Below are positions 31,036-41,413 of a stretch of 64,000 nucleotides of DNA, piece after piece (the first letter of the stretch is position 1; each line of letters opens with the position of its first letter). The notes below the pieces were generated by a model. The model searched no databases. It worked only from the letters and a program-made list of their open reading frames with translations, and was not told the DNA's origin. The position numbers and the translations under genes are program-made. Origin of the DNA: Acidimicrobiaceae bacterium (GTDB lineage Bacteria > Actinomycetota > Acidimicrobiia > Acidimicrobiales > RAAP-2). The stretch is from positions 1 to 64,000 of the forward strand of contig PLHF01000089.1 of assembly GCA_003138855.1 (NCBI GenBank), written 5' to 3'.

Positions 31036-32787
31036 ATGGCAGCCGTGAGCGATAGCAGGGGTCGACGGCGACGCAGATGGCTGATCGCCACCGGAGTGAT
31101 CGTCGTGGTGGCCGTCTGGGGTGGCGTGCTGGCGGCGAAGACCTTCTCGGCCTATCGCCACGACAAGCAGGGTCTCGCCGCACTCGAGCTGGTCAAGTCC
31201 GACCTCACCCCGGGCGAGTTGACGTCCTCGGGCTCGTTGCACAGGCTCGAGGTGGCCCGCGCGGAGTTCGCGGCGGCCCAGTCCGACCTCTCCTCACCGC
31301 TGTTCGCGCCGGTGACGGTGGTGCCCGTGGTCGGTCGGCAGTTCCGGTCGGTGCGGGCGCTGAGCATCGCGGCGGGCACGGTGTCAGCGGTGGGCGCGTC
31401 CTTCCTCACCGAGGTCCACGGCGTCCTCGACGAACCGCACGGTGCCGGACCCGACCGGGTGGCATCGCTCCGCCGGCTTTCGGCCCTGTCGTTTTCCGCG
31501 CAGGCCCAACTGGCCCGAATCGACACCGGCCCCTCGCAGGCGCTGGTCGGCCCCCTGGCCGCCAAGCACACCGAGTTCGTCTCCCAGCTGGACACCGCCC
31601 GTAGGCGGCTGGCCACAGCGGCCGGTGTCTCCGCCGTGACGGCGACCATCCTTCAGGGCCCCCAGACCTACCTGGTGATGGCCGCGAACAATGCGGAGAT
31701 GCGGGCCGGATCCGGTGCCTTTCTGGAGGTCGGCGTGGCCACCACCGGGGACGGGTCGGTGCACCTGGGGGACCTGGCTCCTTCGGGGGATATGACGCTC
31801 CCGGCGGGAGCGGTCACCGTAACGGGGGACCTCGAGCGCAACTGGGGCTGGCTGGAGCCGGGCGTCGACTGGCGAAATCTCGGGCTCACGCCGCAGTTCG
31901 ACGTGAACGCACCGCTGGCAGCGCGCATGTGGACCGCCTCGACCGGCCAGCAGGTCAACGGGGTACTGGCGCTCGACGTGGCGGGGGTGCAGCAACTGCT
32001 CGAGGCGACCGGTCCGGTCGAGGCCGGGGGCCAGACGGTCAGCGCGGACAACGTCGAGCGGTACCTGCTCCACGATCAGTACGCGGGCCTGACCGACAAT
32101 TCGGCGGCGGCCGGGAGGCAGGACGCTCTCGGGGCCCTGGCCAGTGCCGTCCTGCGCCAACTGCAGGGCCAGTCCGCCGACCTGCGGTCGCTCGGGAACG
32201 CCGTGGCGAGCGCCGTCGCCGGCCGTCATCTGATGCTCTGGTCGAGCAATTCGGTCGACCAGGCGGCATGGGTGGCCAGCGGCGTGAGCGGTAGCCTCAC
32301 CCCGCACTCGGTGGATGTGGCGGTGATCAACAGGGGTGGGAACAAACTGGACCAGTACCTGCCGGTGCGGGTGGCGGTCAGCACCGAGCCCGCCGGGTCC
32401 GGTACGGCGGTCACGTTGACCACCCATCTGGCCAACACCACGCCGGACGGTGAATCGCAATTCATCGCCGGTCCGTATCCCGGGGTTCCCGTCGAGTACG
32501 GCGGGTACTCGGGGTTGGTGGCGGCCAACCTGCCCGCCGGTGCCACCGACATCACCATGACCGGAGCCGGCCCGTTGAGTGCCAGGAGCGGCGAAGGCCC
32601 GACCTGGCTGGTGGCGGCCCCGATCACCATCCCCCAGGGTGCCTCGGCGACGGTGGTGGTCCGCTTCCGACTACCAGGGGCCCATGGGTCGATGACCGTG
32701 GTGCCCTCCGCCCGCATCCCTGCAGAGCAGTGGACTTTCGCGGGTGAGACCTTTGCCGACACTGCAACCAAGAACATCACCTGGTGA
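31036..32787 (+). CDS. DUF4012-domain membrane-anchored protein
   Basis: YLVMAANNAEMRAGSGAFLEVGVATTGDGSVHL; NVERYLLHDQYAG; 583 aa with an N-terminal TM helix. Confidence 0.8.
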   Translation: MAAVSDSRGRRRRRWLIATGVIVVVAVWGGVLAAKTFSAYRHDKQGLAALELVKSDLTPGELTSSGSLHRLEVARAEFAAAQSDLSSPLFAPVTVVPVVGRQFRSVRALSIAAGTVSAVGASFLTEVHGVLDEPHGAGPDRVASLRRLSALSFSAQAQLARIDTGPSQALVGPLAAKHTEFVSQLDTARRRLATAAGVSAVTATILQGPQTYLVMAANNAEMRAGSGAFLEVGVATTGDGSVHLGDLAPSGDMTLPAGAVTVTGDLERNWGWLEPGVDWRNLGLTPQFDVNAPLAARMWTASTGQQVNGVLALDVAGVQQLLEATGPVEAGGQTVSADNVERYLLHDQYAGLTDNSAAAGRQDALGALASAVLRQLQGQSADLRSLGNAVASAVAGRHLMLWSSNSVDQAAWVASGVSGSLTPHSVDVAVINRGGNKLDQYLPVRVAVSTEPAGSGTAVTLTTHLANTTPDGESQFIAGPYPGVPVEYGGYSGLVAANLPAGATDITMTGAGPLSARSGEGPTWLVAAPITIPQGASATVVVRFRLPGAHGSMTVVPSARIPAEQWTFAGETFADTATKNITW

Positions 32788-32876
32788 GCATCGGCCCGGG
32801 TGATCCGCTTTTGGACCTCCGGCCGCAGGCGGTCGGCGAGTAGTCCTCGGGTTCCGGGTACCGACCGGAGCGGCGG

Positions 32877-35800
32877 TCAGTTGATGGCGATGACCGGTTG
32901 CTTCAGATCGAGCCCGCCGGCGGAACCGTAGAAGGAGGCGTCACCGAAGGCGAAGATCCCACCGTCGGAGGCCACCAGCCAGTAGCCGTTGCCGCTGGGG
33001 GTCGTGGCCATGCTCACGATCGGCTTGTTGAGGGGCAGCCCGCCGGTCGATCCTTCGAAGTTCGCATCGCCGAAGGTGAAGATGCCGCCGTCGGAAGCGA
33101 CCAGCCAGTAGCCCCGACCATCAGGAGTGGCGGCCATGCCCACGATGGGTTTGTTGAGGTCGAGCGCACCGGTTGAGCCGTAGGAGGCGACACTCCCGTA
33201 GGTGTAGATGCTGCCGTCACTGGTGGCCAACACGTAGCCCTCGGAGTTCTGAGGCCGCTTGGGCGGGCTTCCGGTCGTGCCCGGCGGCACCGTCGTGGTC
33301 GTGCTCGGCGGCACCGTCGTGGTCGTGGTCGGCGGCACCGTGGTCGTTGTGGTCGGTGTGGTGGTCGGCGGCGATCCCGAGTCGCCCGCGGCCAGGGGCG
33401 TCAGGTCGGACCCGTTGACCTGGTCGGCCGAAGCGGACCCTCCGTAGACCTGGAGTGCGTGGATGAATGCTGTACCGACCTGGCCCGGCGTCCACCACGG
33501 TGGGATGCCCCCTCCGTAGTACCCACCGAAGTTGACTTCGGTGACGGAGATCTTGACCGCGCTGGCCACGACCGGGTCGAAGGCCAGCTGCATCTCGTGG
33601 TTCCGGTACTGGCCGCCGACGGTGGCCACGGTGGTCCATCCGACCGAGGGTTGGTCGACCGAGACGGTGTAGTCCCGCACGCTGGTGGCGGTGCTCCCCA
33701 CCGACTGGGTGTCGACGACGACCCGGTTGATGGTGGACGGGCCGGACAGGGTGACGGTCAGACTCGGGGTGGTGTCGCCAGACGCCGAGCTCCAGCCGCT
33801 TCCGGTGGTGGTCCCGGCGATGGCGCCCGAGGCGTTGCCAGAGGTGGCAGTGGCCGTGGCGTCGCGAGATAACGCCGCCAGATCACTCCCGTAGGGCTGG
33901 GTGGGGCCGACGGACAGCGCGTCGCCCACCGGGTAGGAGATGTAGGAGACCTGGTCGGAGATGGGGAGGCTGTATGCGGTGCCCGAGGTGGCCGAGGTGG
34001 TCGTGGCATTGCCATACTCGTCGGTCACCGTCACCGGGATCGAGCCGCCGCCTGGGGCGGTCAGCGTGACTGCGCCGGTCACGGACAGGCCGTCGGACCA
34101 CACGGCGGCAAGCTGGTCGGCACCTGCTCCGGCCGGGCCGAAGGTGGCCTCATAGGTCTGGGGGATCCCGGTCGAGGGCATCGCCAGATAGGGGCGCCCG
34201 TCGATCTCGGAGGAGGTGGACATGGCGGCAAGTGCCCCTGGCTTCACGTAGTCGTCGACGTTGCTGGCCTGGATCAGCGAGAACGACACCCCGTCGTTGC
34301 CCCAGTTGCCCTCGTCGTAGAAGTAGTTCCACACGGGGATGTCGAGTGCCTTCTGCCAGATCATGGCCCTGGCCACCATGTTGGCCTGGTTGAGGAAGTT
34401 GTAGTCGCCGTCGCTCCACCACCCCACTTCTGTGCACCACAGCGGCTTGCCGTCCAGCATCCCCTCCAGTTGCTGGATCTTGGGGATATTGCCGTACTCT
34501 TCGAACGATTCGTTGTTGCCGGTGTACGGGTGGATCGCGGCCACGTCGAGCCAGGAGAGGCCCCCGGCGCTGATCAGCTGCTGCCACCAGCTGACCGCCA
34601 CGTCGAGCGTCGATCCGCCGATGACCGTCGAGGTGGAGCCCGGCTCGACCGACTTCACGGCCGTATAGAAGGGCTCGAGCACCTGGGTGACGTACAGGCT
34701 GGCGTTGGACCACCCGGTGTTGTTCGACTCGTTCCACGGCTCCCACATCGTGACCGGTGCGCACGCACCGCAGCCGGCCGGTGGATGGGCGTAGTAGTCG
34801 ACGAGTGCGGCGATGTCTCCCTCCCACCAGCCCTTGCTGACCAGGGCCGACGACACAGGGTCACCGCCGCTCACCTGGACCCAGTAGGCGACGTGGTCGG
34901 CCACGGCGAGGGCCGCAGCCGTGAAGTAGTCGGTCGGGGCATTGGCGAAGGTCATGGCCGCCGGCCCGCAGGTGGCCGCCGTCGGCGCCGACGTCGAGCA
35001 GTTGGGGAGGAAGGTTGCCCAGTTGACCGACGCCCCCCGGTACCCGTCGAGACCGAGCTCGGAGTTGAGGGCTACGCCCCTGGGGTCGGACGGTCCTCCG
35101 GCGCCGATGCCGGACGGGAGGCCGGCCAGGTTCAAAGCGTCTCCGGTGGTACCCACCGTGTACGGCGTGCAGGTGGTCCCGAGCCGGGTCGGTGGCGAGG
35201 TGCTCGTGTCGAAGAGGGACGCCTGCACCTGGTAGGGACCGGGTTGTTGGTCGGTCGCCGGGATGGTCAGGGGGATGCTGGCCAGGACAGCGGCCGTGGT
35301 GGGAAGCGCGAGGGTGGTCGGTGCAGGCACCGTCTCGGAGTTCAGCGAGGAGCTGTTCTCCACCGAGTAGGACAGCTGCAGGTGGGAGGCATGCGCCGCC
35401 CACCACGGATCGAAGTTGGCGCTCACCACCGGGATGGTCCCGGGGGCGAAGTAGTTGCCCGACGCCGCCGTCGACAGGCCGGCACCCCACCCGAGGCTGT
35501 CGGTCGGCACATGGATTGCGCCGAGATAGGCCTGGAGGGTGGCGAGCGGGACGGAAGAGATGTTGTCCGCTCCGCCGTTGAAGGGCGGGCCCCCCTGGTA
35601 GTAGACGGTGGTGCCGACCAGGTAGAAGTTGCTGCCGCCGATGTTCAGGTTTCCGTCGAGTTCAGTGGTGCCCTGGAGGTAGCCCTGGGGGCTCGTGCTC
35701 TCGATGGTGTGGAGCGGGTCGGCCGTGTAGATCGTCCCATCCGGTCCCTGCACGGCCTGCGCCGGGTAGTAGAACTGGGTCCCCGACCCGGTGTGGAGGT

Positions 35801-36563
35801 TCTTCCCCTCGGTGTTGGCGGAGCCGAAGGAGGAGAGGACCGTGGAACCGGTGGGATCCAAGGTTTCCACGTGGCCGTTGCCCGTAAAGAGGAGGTTCCC
35901 GTTCGACTCCTGGGTGACGTGGTCGAAGTCGTCGACCAGCGCGTAGGAGCCGCTGACCGCTCCGGTGGACGGATTGAGCAGGGTGCTGCTCGTCGTGTTC
36001 TGGACCACGCTGACAACCAACTGGAACGCCGACCCCGAGCCCACTCCGAACAGACCGGTAGGATTGCCCGACTGGGGGTCGACCGACCAGAGCAGGGTGC
36101 CCGACGGTGAGAACTTGTCCACCAGCTTGCCGTAGTAGCTGGACAGGAAGATGTTGCCGGACGAGTCGACCACCGGCTGGGAGACCTCGTCGCCCGAGCC
36201 GAACTGCGCCGGCACGGCGAATGATCCGTTCGGGCTTCCCGAGAGGGTGTAGGTGTCGAGCATGGAGCCGGTGTAGACGTAGATCCCGCTCGATGTGACG
36301 GTGAAGTCGTAAACGCCGCCCGCCGGGGTGACGACTGTGCTGGTCGGGTTGGACGGCAGGCTTGGCGCCGGGCCGAGGGTGGTCGAGGCATCCGGAGCAT
36401 CACAGATCGGGCTGACGTCCGCGGCGGTCGGGGCGGCCACACTCCCGGCGATCTGGGGGGAAGGGGTGGTGGCCTGCGCCGTGTCGGTGAGACCCCCGGC
36501 AATCGGCACTGTGACCATCAATCCGATTGCAATGCCGATGACGACGCCTTTTCGAGGGCGCAC
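32877..36563 (-). CDS. Large secreted multidomain protein: N-terminal propeller-like region, clan GH-A-like glycosidase domain, F5/8-type C domain, Thr/Pro linker, C-terminal [12 protein letters not shown] repeats
   Basis: Signal-like [36 protein letters not shown] and [14 protein letters not shown] (putative acid/base and nucleophile); [16 protein letters not shown]; (TTTTVPP)n; three C-terminal repeats. Confidence 0.75.
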   Translation of the reverse strand: MRPRKGVVIGIAIGLMVTVPIAGGLTDTAQATTPSPQIAGSVAAPTAADVSPICDAPDASTTLGPAPSLPSNPTSTVVTPAGGVYDFTVTSSGIYVYTGSMLDTYTLSGSPNGSFAVPAQFGSGDEVSQPVVDSSGNIFLSSYYGKLVDKFSPSGTLLWSVDPQSGNPTGLFGVGSGSAFQLVVSVVQNTTSSTLLNPSTGAVSGSYALVDDFDHVTQESNGNLLFTGNGHVETLDPTGSTVLSSFGSANTEGKNLHTGSGTQFYYPAQAVQGPDGTIYTADPLHTIESTSPQGYLQGTTELDGNLNIGGSNFYLVGTTVYYQGGPPFNGGADNISSVPLATLQAYLGAIHVPTDSLGWGAGLSTAASGNYFAPGTIPVVSANFDPWWAAHASHLQLSYSVENSSSLNSETVPAPTTLALPTTAAVLASIPLTIPATDQQPGPYQVQASLFDTSTSPPTRLGTTCTPYTVGTTGDALNLAGLPSGIGAGGPSDPRGVALNSELGLDGYRGASVNWATFLPNCSTSAPTAATCGPAAMTFANAPTDYFTAAALAVADHVAYWVQVSGGDPVSSALVSKGWWEGDIAALVDYYAHPPAGCGACAPVTMWEPWNESNNTGWSNASLYVTQVLEPFYTAVKSVEPGSTSTVIGGSTLDVAVSWWQQLISAGGLSWLDVAAIHPYTGNNESFEEYGNIPKIQQLEGMLDGKPLWCTEVGWWSDGDYNFLNQANMVARAMIWQKALDIPVWNYFYDEGNWGNDGVSFSLIQASNVDDYVKPGALAAMSTSSEIDGRPYLAMPSTGIPQTYEATFGPAGAGADQLAAVWSDGLSVTGAVTLTAPGGGSIPVTVTDEYGNATTTSATSGTAYSLPISDQVSYISYPVGDALSVGPTQPYGSDLAALSRDATATATSGNASGAIAGTTTGSGWSSASGDTTPSLTVTLSGPSTINRVVVDTQSVGSTATSVRDYTVSVDQPSVGWTTVATVGGQYRNHEMQLAFDPVVASAVKISVTEVNFGGYYGGGIPPWWTPGQVGTAFIHALQVYGGSASADQVNGSDLTPLAAGDSGSPPTTTPTTTTTVPPTTTTTVPPSTTTTVPPGTTGSPPKRPQNSEGYVLATSDGSIYTYGSVASYGSTGALDLNKPIVGMAATPDGRGYWLVASDGGIFTFGDANFEGSTGGLPLNKPIVSMATTPSGNGYWLVASDGGIFAFGDASFYGSAGGLDLKQPVIAIN
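33283..33354. repeat. Three 24-bp tandem repeats encoding the TTTVPP linker
   Basis: ggcggcaccgtcgtggtcgtgctc / ggcggcaccgtcgtggtcgtggtc / ggcggcaccgtggtcgttgtggtc. Confidence 0.95.
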
Positions 36564-36781
36564 CAGTTGACTGCTCCTGCCTGCCCACTCCACACCTTCC
36601 CATCGACGGACCCCGCTGCATCTTGAGACAAACGTCACTCAAAATGACCTACGTCCCATCACTTTCAGTGGTAATGGTCCGCTACGCTGGGCTGACGAGG
36701 GGTGTACCCGCCGGTGGAAGTACGATGCGCCGGGTGGCGACTTCCCCCGAGCACGTTCCTTCCCCGTCACTGCAGCGACCG

Positions 36782-37894
36782 ATGAAGGTGCTCCGGATCT
36801 CGCACAGCGGAGTGGTGACTGCGTGGCGCGAGCGTGAACGGCAGCTCCGACACCGGGGAGTCGACCTCACGCTGGTGACCGCTGCCCGTTGGGAGGAAGG
36901 CGGCTCGATGGTCGACTTCGTGGCGGCCGGTGACGAGTTCGTCCTCCCGGTGCGTACGGCGGGCCGCCATCCGAACCTGTTCCTCTACGATCCCAGGACG
37001 CTCTGGCAGATCCTGGGGTCGGCCCGGTGGGACCTGATCGACGTGCACGAGGAGCCGTTCGGGCTGGCGGTCGCCGAGGTGCTCGTGCTGCGCCGGCTTC
37101 GAGCACGCGGAGCGCCCTTCGTCGTCGCGTCGGCGCAGAACCTCGAGAAGCGCTACCCGCCCCCGTTCCGCTGGTTCGAGAGGTGGTCGCTCCGCCGTGC
37201 CGCCGGCGCCTACACCTGCAACGTCGAAGCCGGCCGGATCCTCACCAGGAAGGGGTTGCACGGAGAGCTGGTCCTGCTTCCGCTGGGCGTGGACGTCGAG
37301 CGGTTCCACCCGATCCTCCGCGCGGCGCCGTCGACGTCCCTGACCGTCGGGTTCGTCGGACGCCTGATCCGCCACAAGGGGGTCGACGTGCTGCTCGAAG
37401 CGGTGGCACTCGACGGGCGACTGCGCGCCGAGATCTACGGCGCCGGACCCGAGGCCGACGGCCTGGCGGCATTGGTCGGCCGGCTCGGGATAGAGGACCG
37501 GGTCACCTTCCACGGTCATGTGCAGGAAGGGGACATCCCCGCTATCTATCCCGGTGTCGATGTGCTCGCCGTCCCGTCGGTGCCGCTCCCGGGATGGGTC
37601 GAACAGTTCGGAAGGGTCGTGATCGAGGCACAGGCATCCGGTGTGCCCGTGGTGGCCAGTGCCAGCGGCGCCCTCCCCGACGTGGTCGGGGAGGGCGGAC
37701 TGCTGGTGCCTCCCGACGATCCGCGCGCACTGCGGGACGCGCTGGTCCGTTTCCTCGACGAACCCGGGCTGTGGGAGCGCCTCCGGGCATCGGGGCTCGC
37801 AGCCGGTCCGGGCTACTCGTGGGAGAGTGTCGCCGACACGCAGATGGGCCTCTACGAGGCCGCGACCCGGGGGTCGAACAGGGAGGACGACTGA
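36782..37894 (+). CDS. GT4 glycosyltransferase
   Basis: MKVLRISHSGVV...FVGRLIRHKGVDVLLEAVAL...GRVVIEAQASGVPVVAS. Alternative ATG at 36725. Confidence 0.85.
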   Translation: MKVLRISHSGVVTAWRERERQLRHRGVDLTLVTAARWEEGGSMVDFVAAGDEFVLPVRTAGRHPNLFLYDPRTLWQILGSARWDLIDVHEEPFGLAVAEVLVLRRLRARGAPFVVASAQNLEKRYPPPFRWFERWSLRRAAGAYTCNVEAGRILTRKGLHGELVLLPLGVDVERFHPILRAAPSTSLTVGFVGRLIRHKGVDVLLEAVALDGRLRAEIYGAGPEADGLAALVGRLGIEDRVTFHGHVQEGDIPAIYPGVDVLAVPSVPLPGWVEQFGRVVIEAQASGVPVVASASGALPDVVGEGGLLVPPDDPRALRDALVRFLDEPGLWERLRASGLAAGPGYSWESVADTQMGLYEAATRGSNREDD

Positions 37895-37982
37895 CGGGCT
37901 GCACCGGTTCGAGCCACATCGTGGGCCGCAGGGTCGGTCCGGTGCCTGGCGCCCTTGCGGCCCCACCGGCACCGGCAGGGGA

Positions 37983-39065
37983 TCACCGAGTCCGCCGCGC
38001 AGACTCGCGGATGACTTCGCGGTAGAGGAGCTCGAGCCGATCGAGGTGGTGGGGGAGGGCGAACAGCCGCCGCTGGCGGTCACGCAGGCGCCCCCCGATC
38101 CGGAGGCGGCGTGCCCTGTCCCCGGCGAGTGCCGCCAGGGCGTTCGCCGCAGCCTCGGCGTCGCCGGGATCGAAGAGTATGCCGTCTTCTCCGACCGTTT
38201 CGACGTGCGCCCCGCCGCCGGCCGCGATGACCGGCACCCCATGGGACATCGCCTCGACGACGGAGAGTCCGAATGGCTCTGCCGGAGCGGGTGCCAGCAG
38301 CATGGACGAGCCGTCGAGCAGCCGATCGGTGTCAGAGACGAGGCCGGCGAACTCGACGCTGCTGCCGACGCCGAGGTCGTGGACGAGATCGATCAGGGAG
38401 GGTCGCAGATCGCCGACACCGGCAACCACCAGCCGCCACCCCCGGGAGCCGAGACTGCTCGACGCCCAGGCCCGGATCCCGACCCCGGGGTCCTTCTCGG
38501 TGGTGAGCCGTTGGAGCATCACCACGGTGGGCGACTCGAGAGTTGCCTGTGCCTGATCGGGCACACCGTTGGGGATCAGCACGGAGGGCCCGTCGATGCC
38601 GTCGGCGACGAACTGGCTGATGGCGATGTCCCGGCAGATCGCCCGGGAGGTCATTCGGGCGAGGAGCCGGGCGGGGGAACCGGTGCCACGCCCTCCGGGG
38701 AAGTGTCGGGTCGCCACGATGGGAGCGCGCTGTAGTGGACGGGCGAGCCAGGCAGCACCTTCCGCCGCGGTCATGTGGGCATGGATGACGTCGGCCCCGC
38801 GGTGTCCCAGAAGGGCTCGGGTCACCTGGCTGATCGACGATGCCGGATGATGCAGGACCTCGTCGCACAGCTCGTGACGCATGCGTGTCGGGTCCCCACC
38901 GACGACCACGACCCGGTGACCGCGCCCGGCGAGCCCGTTGGCCGTCTCGCAGATGTAGCGCTCCACGCCGGCGAACCCGTCGCTGCGCACGGCCTGGATC
39001 ACCGAGAGGCGCGCAAGGTCCGTCGCTTCGGCCTCGGCGCCCGGCTCGTCATCGGTGGATGCCAC
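37983..39065 (-). CDS. GT4 glycosyltransferase
   Basis: DGFAGVERYICETANGLAGRGHRVVVVGG...VVMLQRLTTEKDPGVGIRAW...EPFGLSVVEAMSHGVPVIA. Confidence 0.85.
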   Translation of the reverse strand: MASTDDEPGAEAEATDLARLSVIQAVRSDGFAGVERYICETANGLAGRGHRVVVVGGDPTRMRHELCDEVLHHPASSISQVTRALLGHRGADVIHAHMTAAEGAAWLARPLQRAPIVATRHFPGGRGTGSPARLLARMTSRAICRDIAISQFVADGIDGPSVLIPNGVPDQAQATLESPTVVMLQRLTTEKDPGVGIRAWASSSLGSRGWRLVVAGVGDLRPSLIDLVHDLGVGSSVEFAGLVSDTDRLLDGSSMLLAPAPAEPFGLSVVEAMSHGVPVIAAGGGAHVETVGEDGILFDPGDAEAAANALAALAGDRARRLRIGGRLRDRQRRLFALPHHLDRLELLYREVIRESARRTR

Positions 39066-39240
39066 ACGGTTCCTCTCGGCTGGATGACGGACGGCCAGTG
39101 GCGGACACCCCCATGGGCACGCACTCCGGGCATCGGGGCATCGTGCCACAGAGCTGCGGCGGGCCTCGCCTATCATGCCCGACAGGTCGGGTGGTCCCCG
39201 ATGAGCGGAACTGCCGGCTGAAGCCACAGCGAGGAAGACC

Positions 39241-40374
39241 GTGAGTGCTCCAGAAGTGGCCGTCGTGTTTCCGCAGCTTCATCGAAGCGGTGGAATCGAA
39301 CGCGTCTGCTGGGATCTGCTCGACTACCTGGGCCCGCGGCATGAGACCGCCTTCGTGGGAACGGTGGCGCCCGAGGGGACACCACCGGGCGTGCGGCTGG
39401 TGCCCGTGCCGGGGTCTCCCGACCCTGGCGTGATGGGAATGTACGTCCGACGGGCCCGCACGCGAGCAGTCCTGGAACGGCTGGCGCCCGAGGTCGTCGT
39501 GACGATGGGATCGGTGGTGCCGCCTGGGGACGTGCTGTGGGTGCCGAGTGTCCACCGGGCGTGGCTCGAGGCGGCACGATCCGTCCCGATGGGAAGGTTC
39601 GAGCTGCCGGCCCGCTTGCGCTTCGCCATGCCGCGGCACCGCGCCTTGCTGGCCATGGAGTCGCAGTATTTTCGCCACTCGCATCCTCGGCACATTCTGT
39701 GCACGTCCCGCCGGGAGGTCGAGGACCTCCATCGCCTCTACGGGGTGGACCGCGCCCTGACCACGGTGGTCCCCAACCCCTTCGATCCGGAGCGTTTCAA
39801 TCCGGAGGGACGCAGACGCGATCGCACCGCGGCACGCCGCTCCCTCCGGATCGGGGAGGACGAGTTGGCGATCATCTTCGTGGCCAACGAACTGCATCGC
39901 AAGGGCTTCGGCCAGCTCGTGGAGGCGCTCGCTCTCACCGGCCACCGGCATCTGACGTTGCATGTGGTGGGCAAGGCGCAACTCGGTCCCTACCGAAGGT
40001 CCATACGCCACCTGGGCCTGGAGGATCGTGTGCGTTACCACGGCCCGTCCCGTGATGTCGCGTGGCAGTTCGCCGCCGCCGACCTGATGGTCCTGCCCAC
40101 CCAGTACGAGCCCTTCGGACTGGTGATCATCGAGGCTCTGGCCAGTGGCGTGCCGGTCATCACGAGCAGGGTTGCGGGGGCGTCCGAGGCGGTCCTGCCC
40201 GGTCGGACCGGGCTCATCCTGGAGGATCCCTACGATGTCGAGGAACTCGCCCGGCTCATCGACGAGGCGGCAGGCGCGGATCTGGAGACCTGGGGTCGAC
40301 GGGCGGCCTCGTCGGTGGACCGCTATCGACGGGACCGGGTGATGCAGCAGGTGGAGTCGATCGTGTTCTCCTGA
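39241..40374 (+). CDS. GT4 glycosyltransferase
   Basis: VAVVFPQLHRSGGIERVCWDLLDYL...FVANELHRKGFGQLVEAL...YEPFGLVIIEALASGVPVIT. Confidence 0.85.
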   Translation: MSAPEVAVVFPQLHRSGGIERVCWDLLDYLGPRHETAFVGTVAPEGTPPGVRLVPVPGSPDPGVMGMYVRRARTRAVLERLAPEVVVTMGSVVPPGDVLWVPSVHRAWLEAARSVPMGRFELPARLRFAMPRHRALLAMESQYFRHSHPRHILCTSRREVEDLHRLYGVDRALTTVVPNPFDPERFNPEGRRRDRTAARRSLRIGEDELAIIFVANELHRKGFGQLVEALALTGHRHLTLHVVGKAQLGPYRRSIRHLGLEDRVRYHGPSRDVAWQFAAADLMVLPTQYEPFGLVIIEALASGVPVITSRVAGASEAVLPGRTGLILEDPYDVEELARLIDEAAGADLETWGRRAASSVDRYRRDRVMQQVESIVFS

Positions 40375-40419
40375 TGCCCTTCCCGCGCCGGACGCCGTTC
40401 GGGTGGGCCGGTGAAGGGC

Positions 40420-41283
40420 TCAGGGTCGACCTGCGGCCCGGCTCCGCTCCTCTGCCCTGCAGGGTCCGACCCGGTACAGGCGGAACCGGGCGGCGGCGCG
40501 CCGGCCGCGCTCACCGGGGACGAGCAGTGCACGCAGGAGGGACCCGGCCAGGACACCCGTGCGGAAGAGCCACCAACCCGTGGTCCCGTAGTGCTTGCGC
40601 ATGTACCGTTCGAGGGACGCGTGGAAGTGGGCTTCGCGCTCGGTGGTGTCTCCGCCGGTCCCCGCTCCCACATGGGTGGCGGTCACGCTCGGGCAGAGTG
40701 CGACCCTCCACCCGAGGTCGCTGGCGCGCTTCTGCCAGTCCGTCTCCTCCGCGTAGAGGAAGAACCGTTCGTCGAACGGTCCCACCTCGTCGAGCGCCTC
40801 GGCGCGGAGCAGCAGCACCGAACCGATCAGGAAGCCGTGTCGTCGGCGCAGGCCGCCCAGCCCGACGGCCTCGATCCAGGCTCCCCACGGAGTGGGGAAC
40901 GGCCAGGCCACCCGGGCCTGGTTGCCATCCGACGGGTCGACCTGTGACGGTGCCACGGCAGCCAGATCGGGCCGGGTGTGCAGCAACGTGTGCAGCTCCG
41001 TCACACCCTCGGGAGCGATGGTGGCGTCGGGGTTCACCAACAGGACATCGGACCGGGTCTGGCCGCGCCGCCGGATACCGAGGTTGACCCCTCCGGCGAA
41101 GCCCAGGTTGCTTCTGGCATCGACGTAGGTCGCCCCGTGGCGGGCGGTGACTGCGCTCACCGCCCCCTCCGAAGAGTTGTCCACCACCGTCACGGGCAGC
41201 GCCCCGCCGAGCGCTTCCAGGCACCGGTCCAACAGATCGGACGCGCCGTAGGCCACCACCAGAACCTCGACCGCCTGGGGCAT
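40420..41283 (-). CDS. GT2-family (rhamnosyl-/galactofuranosyltransferase-like) glycosyltransferase
   Basis: VEVLVVAYGASDLLDRCLEAL..VVDNSSEG..NLGFAGGVNLGIRR..GPFDERFFLYAEETDWQKRA. Confidence 0.88.
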   Translation of the reverse strand: MPQAVEVLVVAYGASDLLDRCLEALGGALPVTVVDNSSEGAVSAVTARHGATYVDARSNLGFAGGVNLGIRRRGQTRSDVLLVNPDATIAPEGVTELHTLLHTRPDLAAVAPSQVDPSDGNQARVAWPFPTPWGAWIEAVGLGGLRRRHGFLIGSVLLLRAEALDEVGPFDERFFLYAEETDWQKRASDLGWRVALCPSVTATHVGAGTGGDTTEREAHFHASLERYMRKHYGTTGWWLFRTGVLAGSLLRALLVPGERGRRAAARFRLYRVGPCRAEERSRAAGRP

Positions 41284-41413
41284 CAGGCGACTCCGTCGAA
41301 GCTGGGCACGCGCTGCAGGTCCGGGCGCGGATGCCCTCCGAAGGCGGGGCGCACCGGCAGCACCGGTTGCGGTTCGGCAAACGGCCGACAGCGTCGACCC
41401 GCTGCCGGCGGCA

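Noticed and set aside
34470-36110. 546-codon plus-strand ORF inside the large secreted protein gene
   Set aside because: Antisense shadow; no motif.
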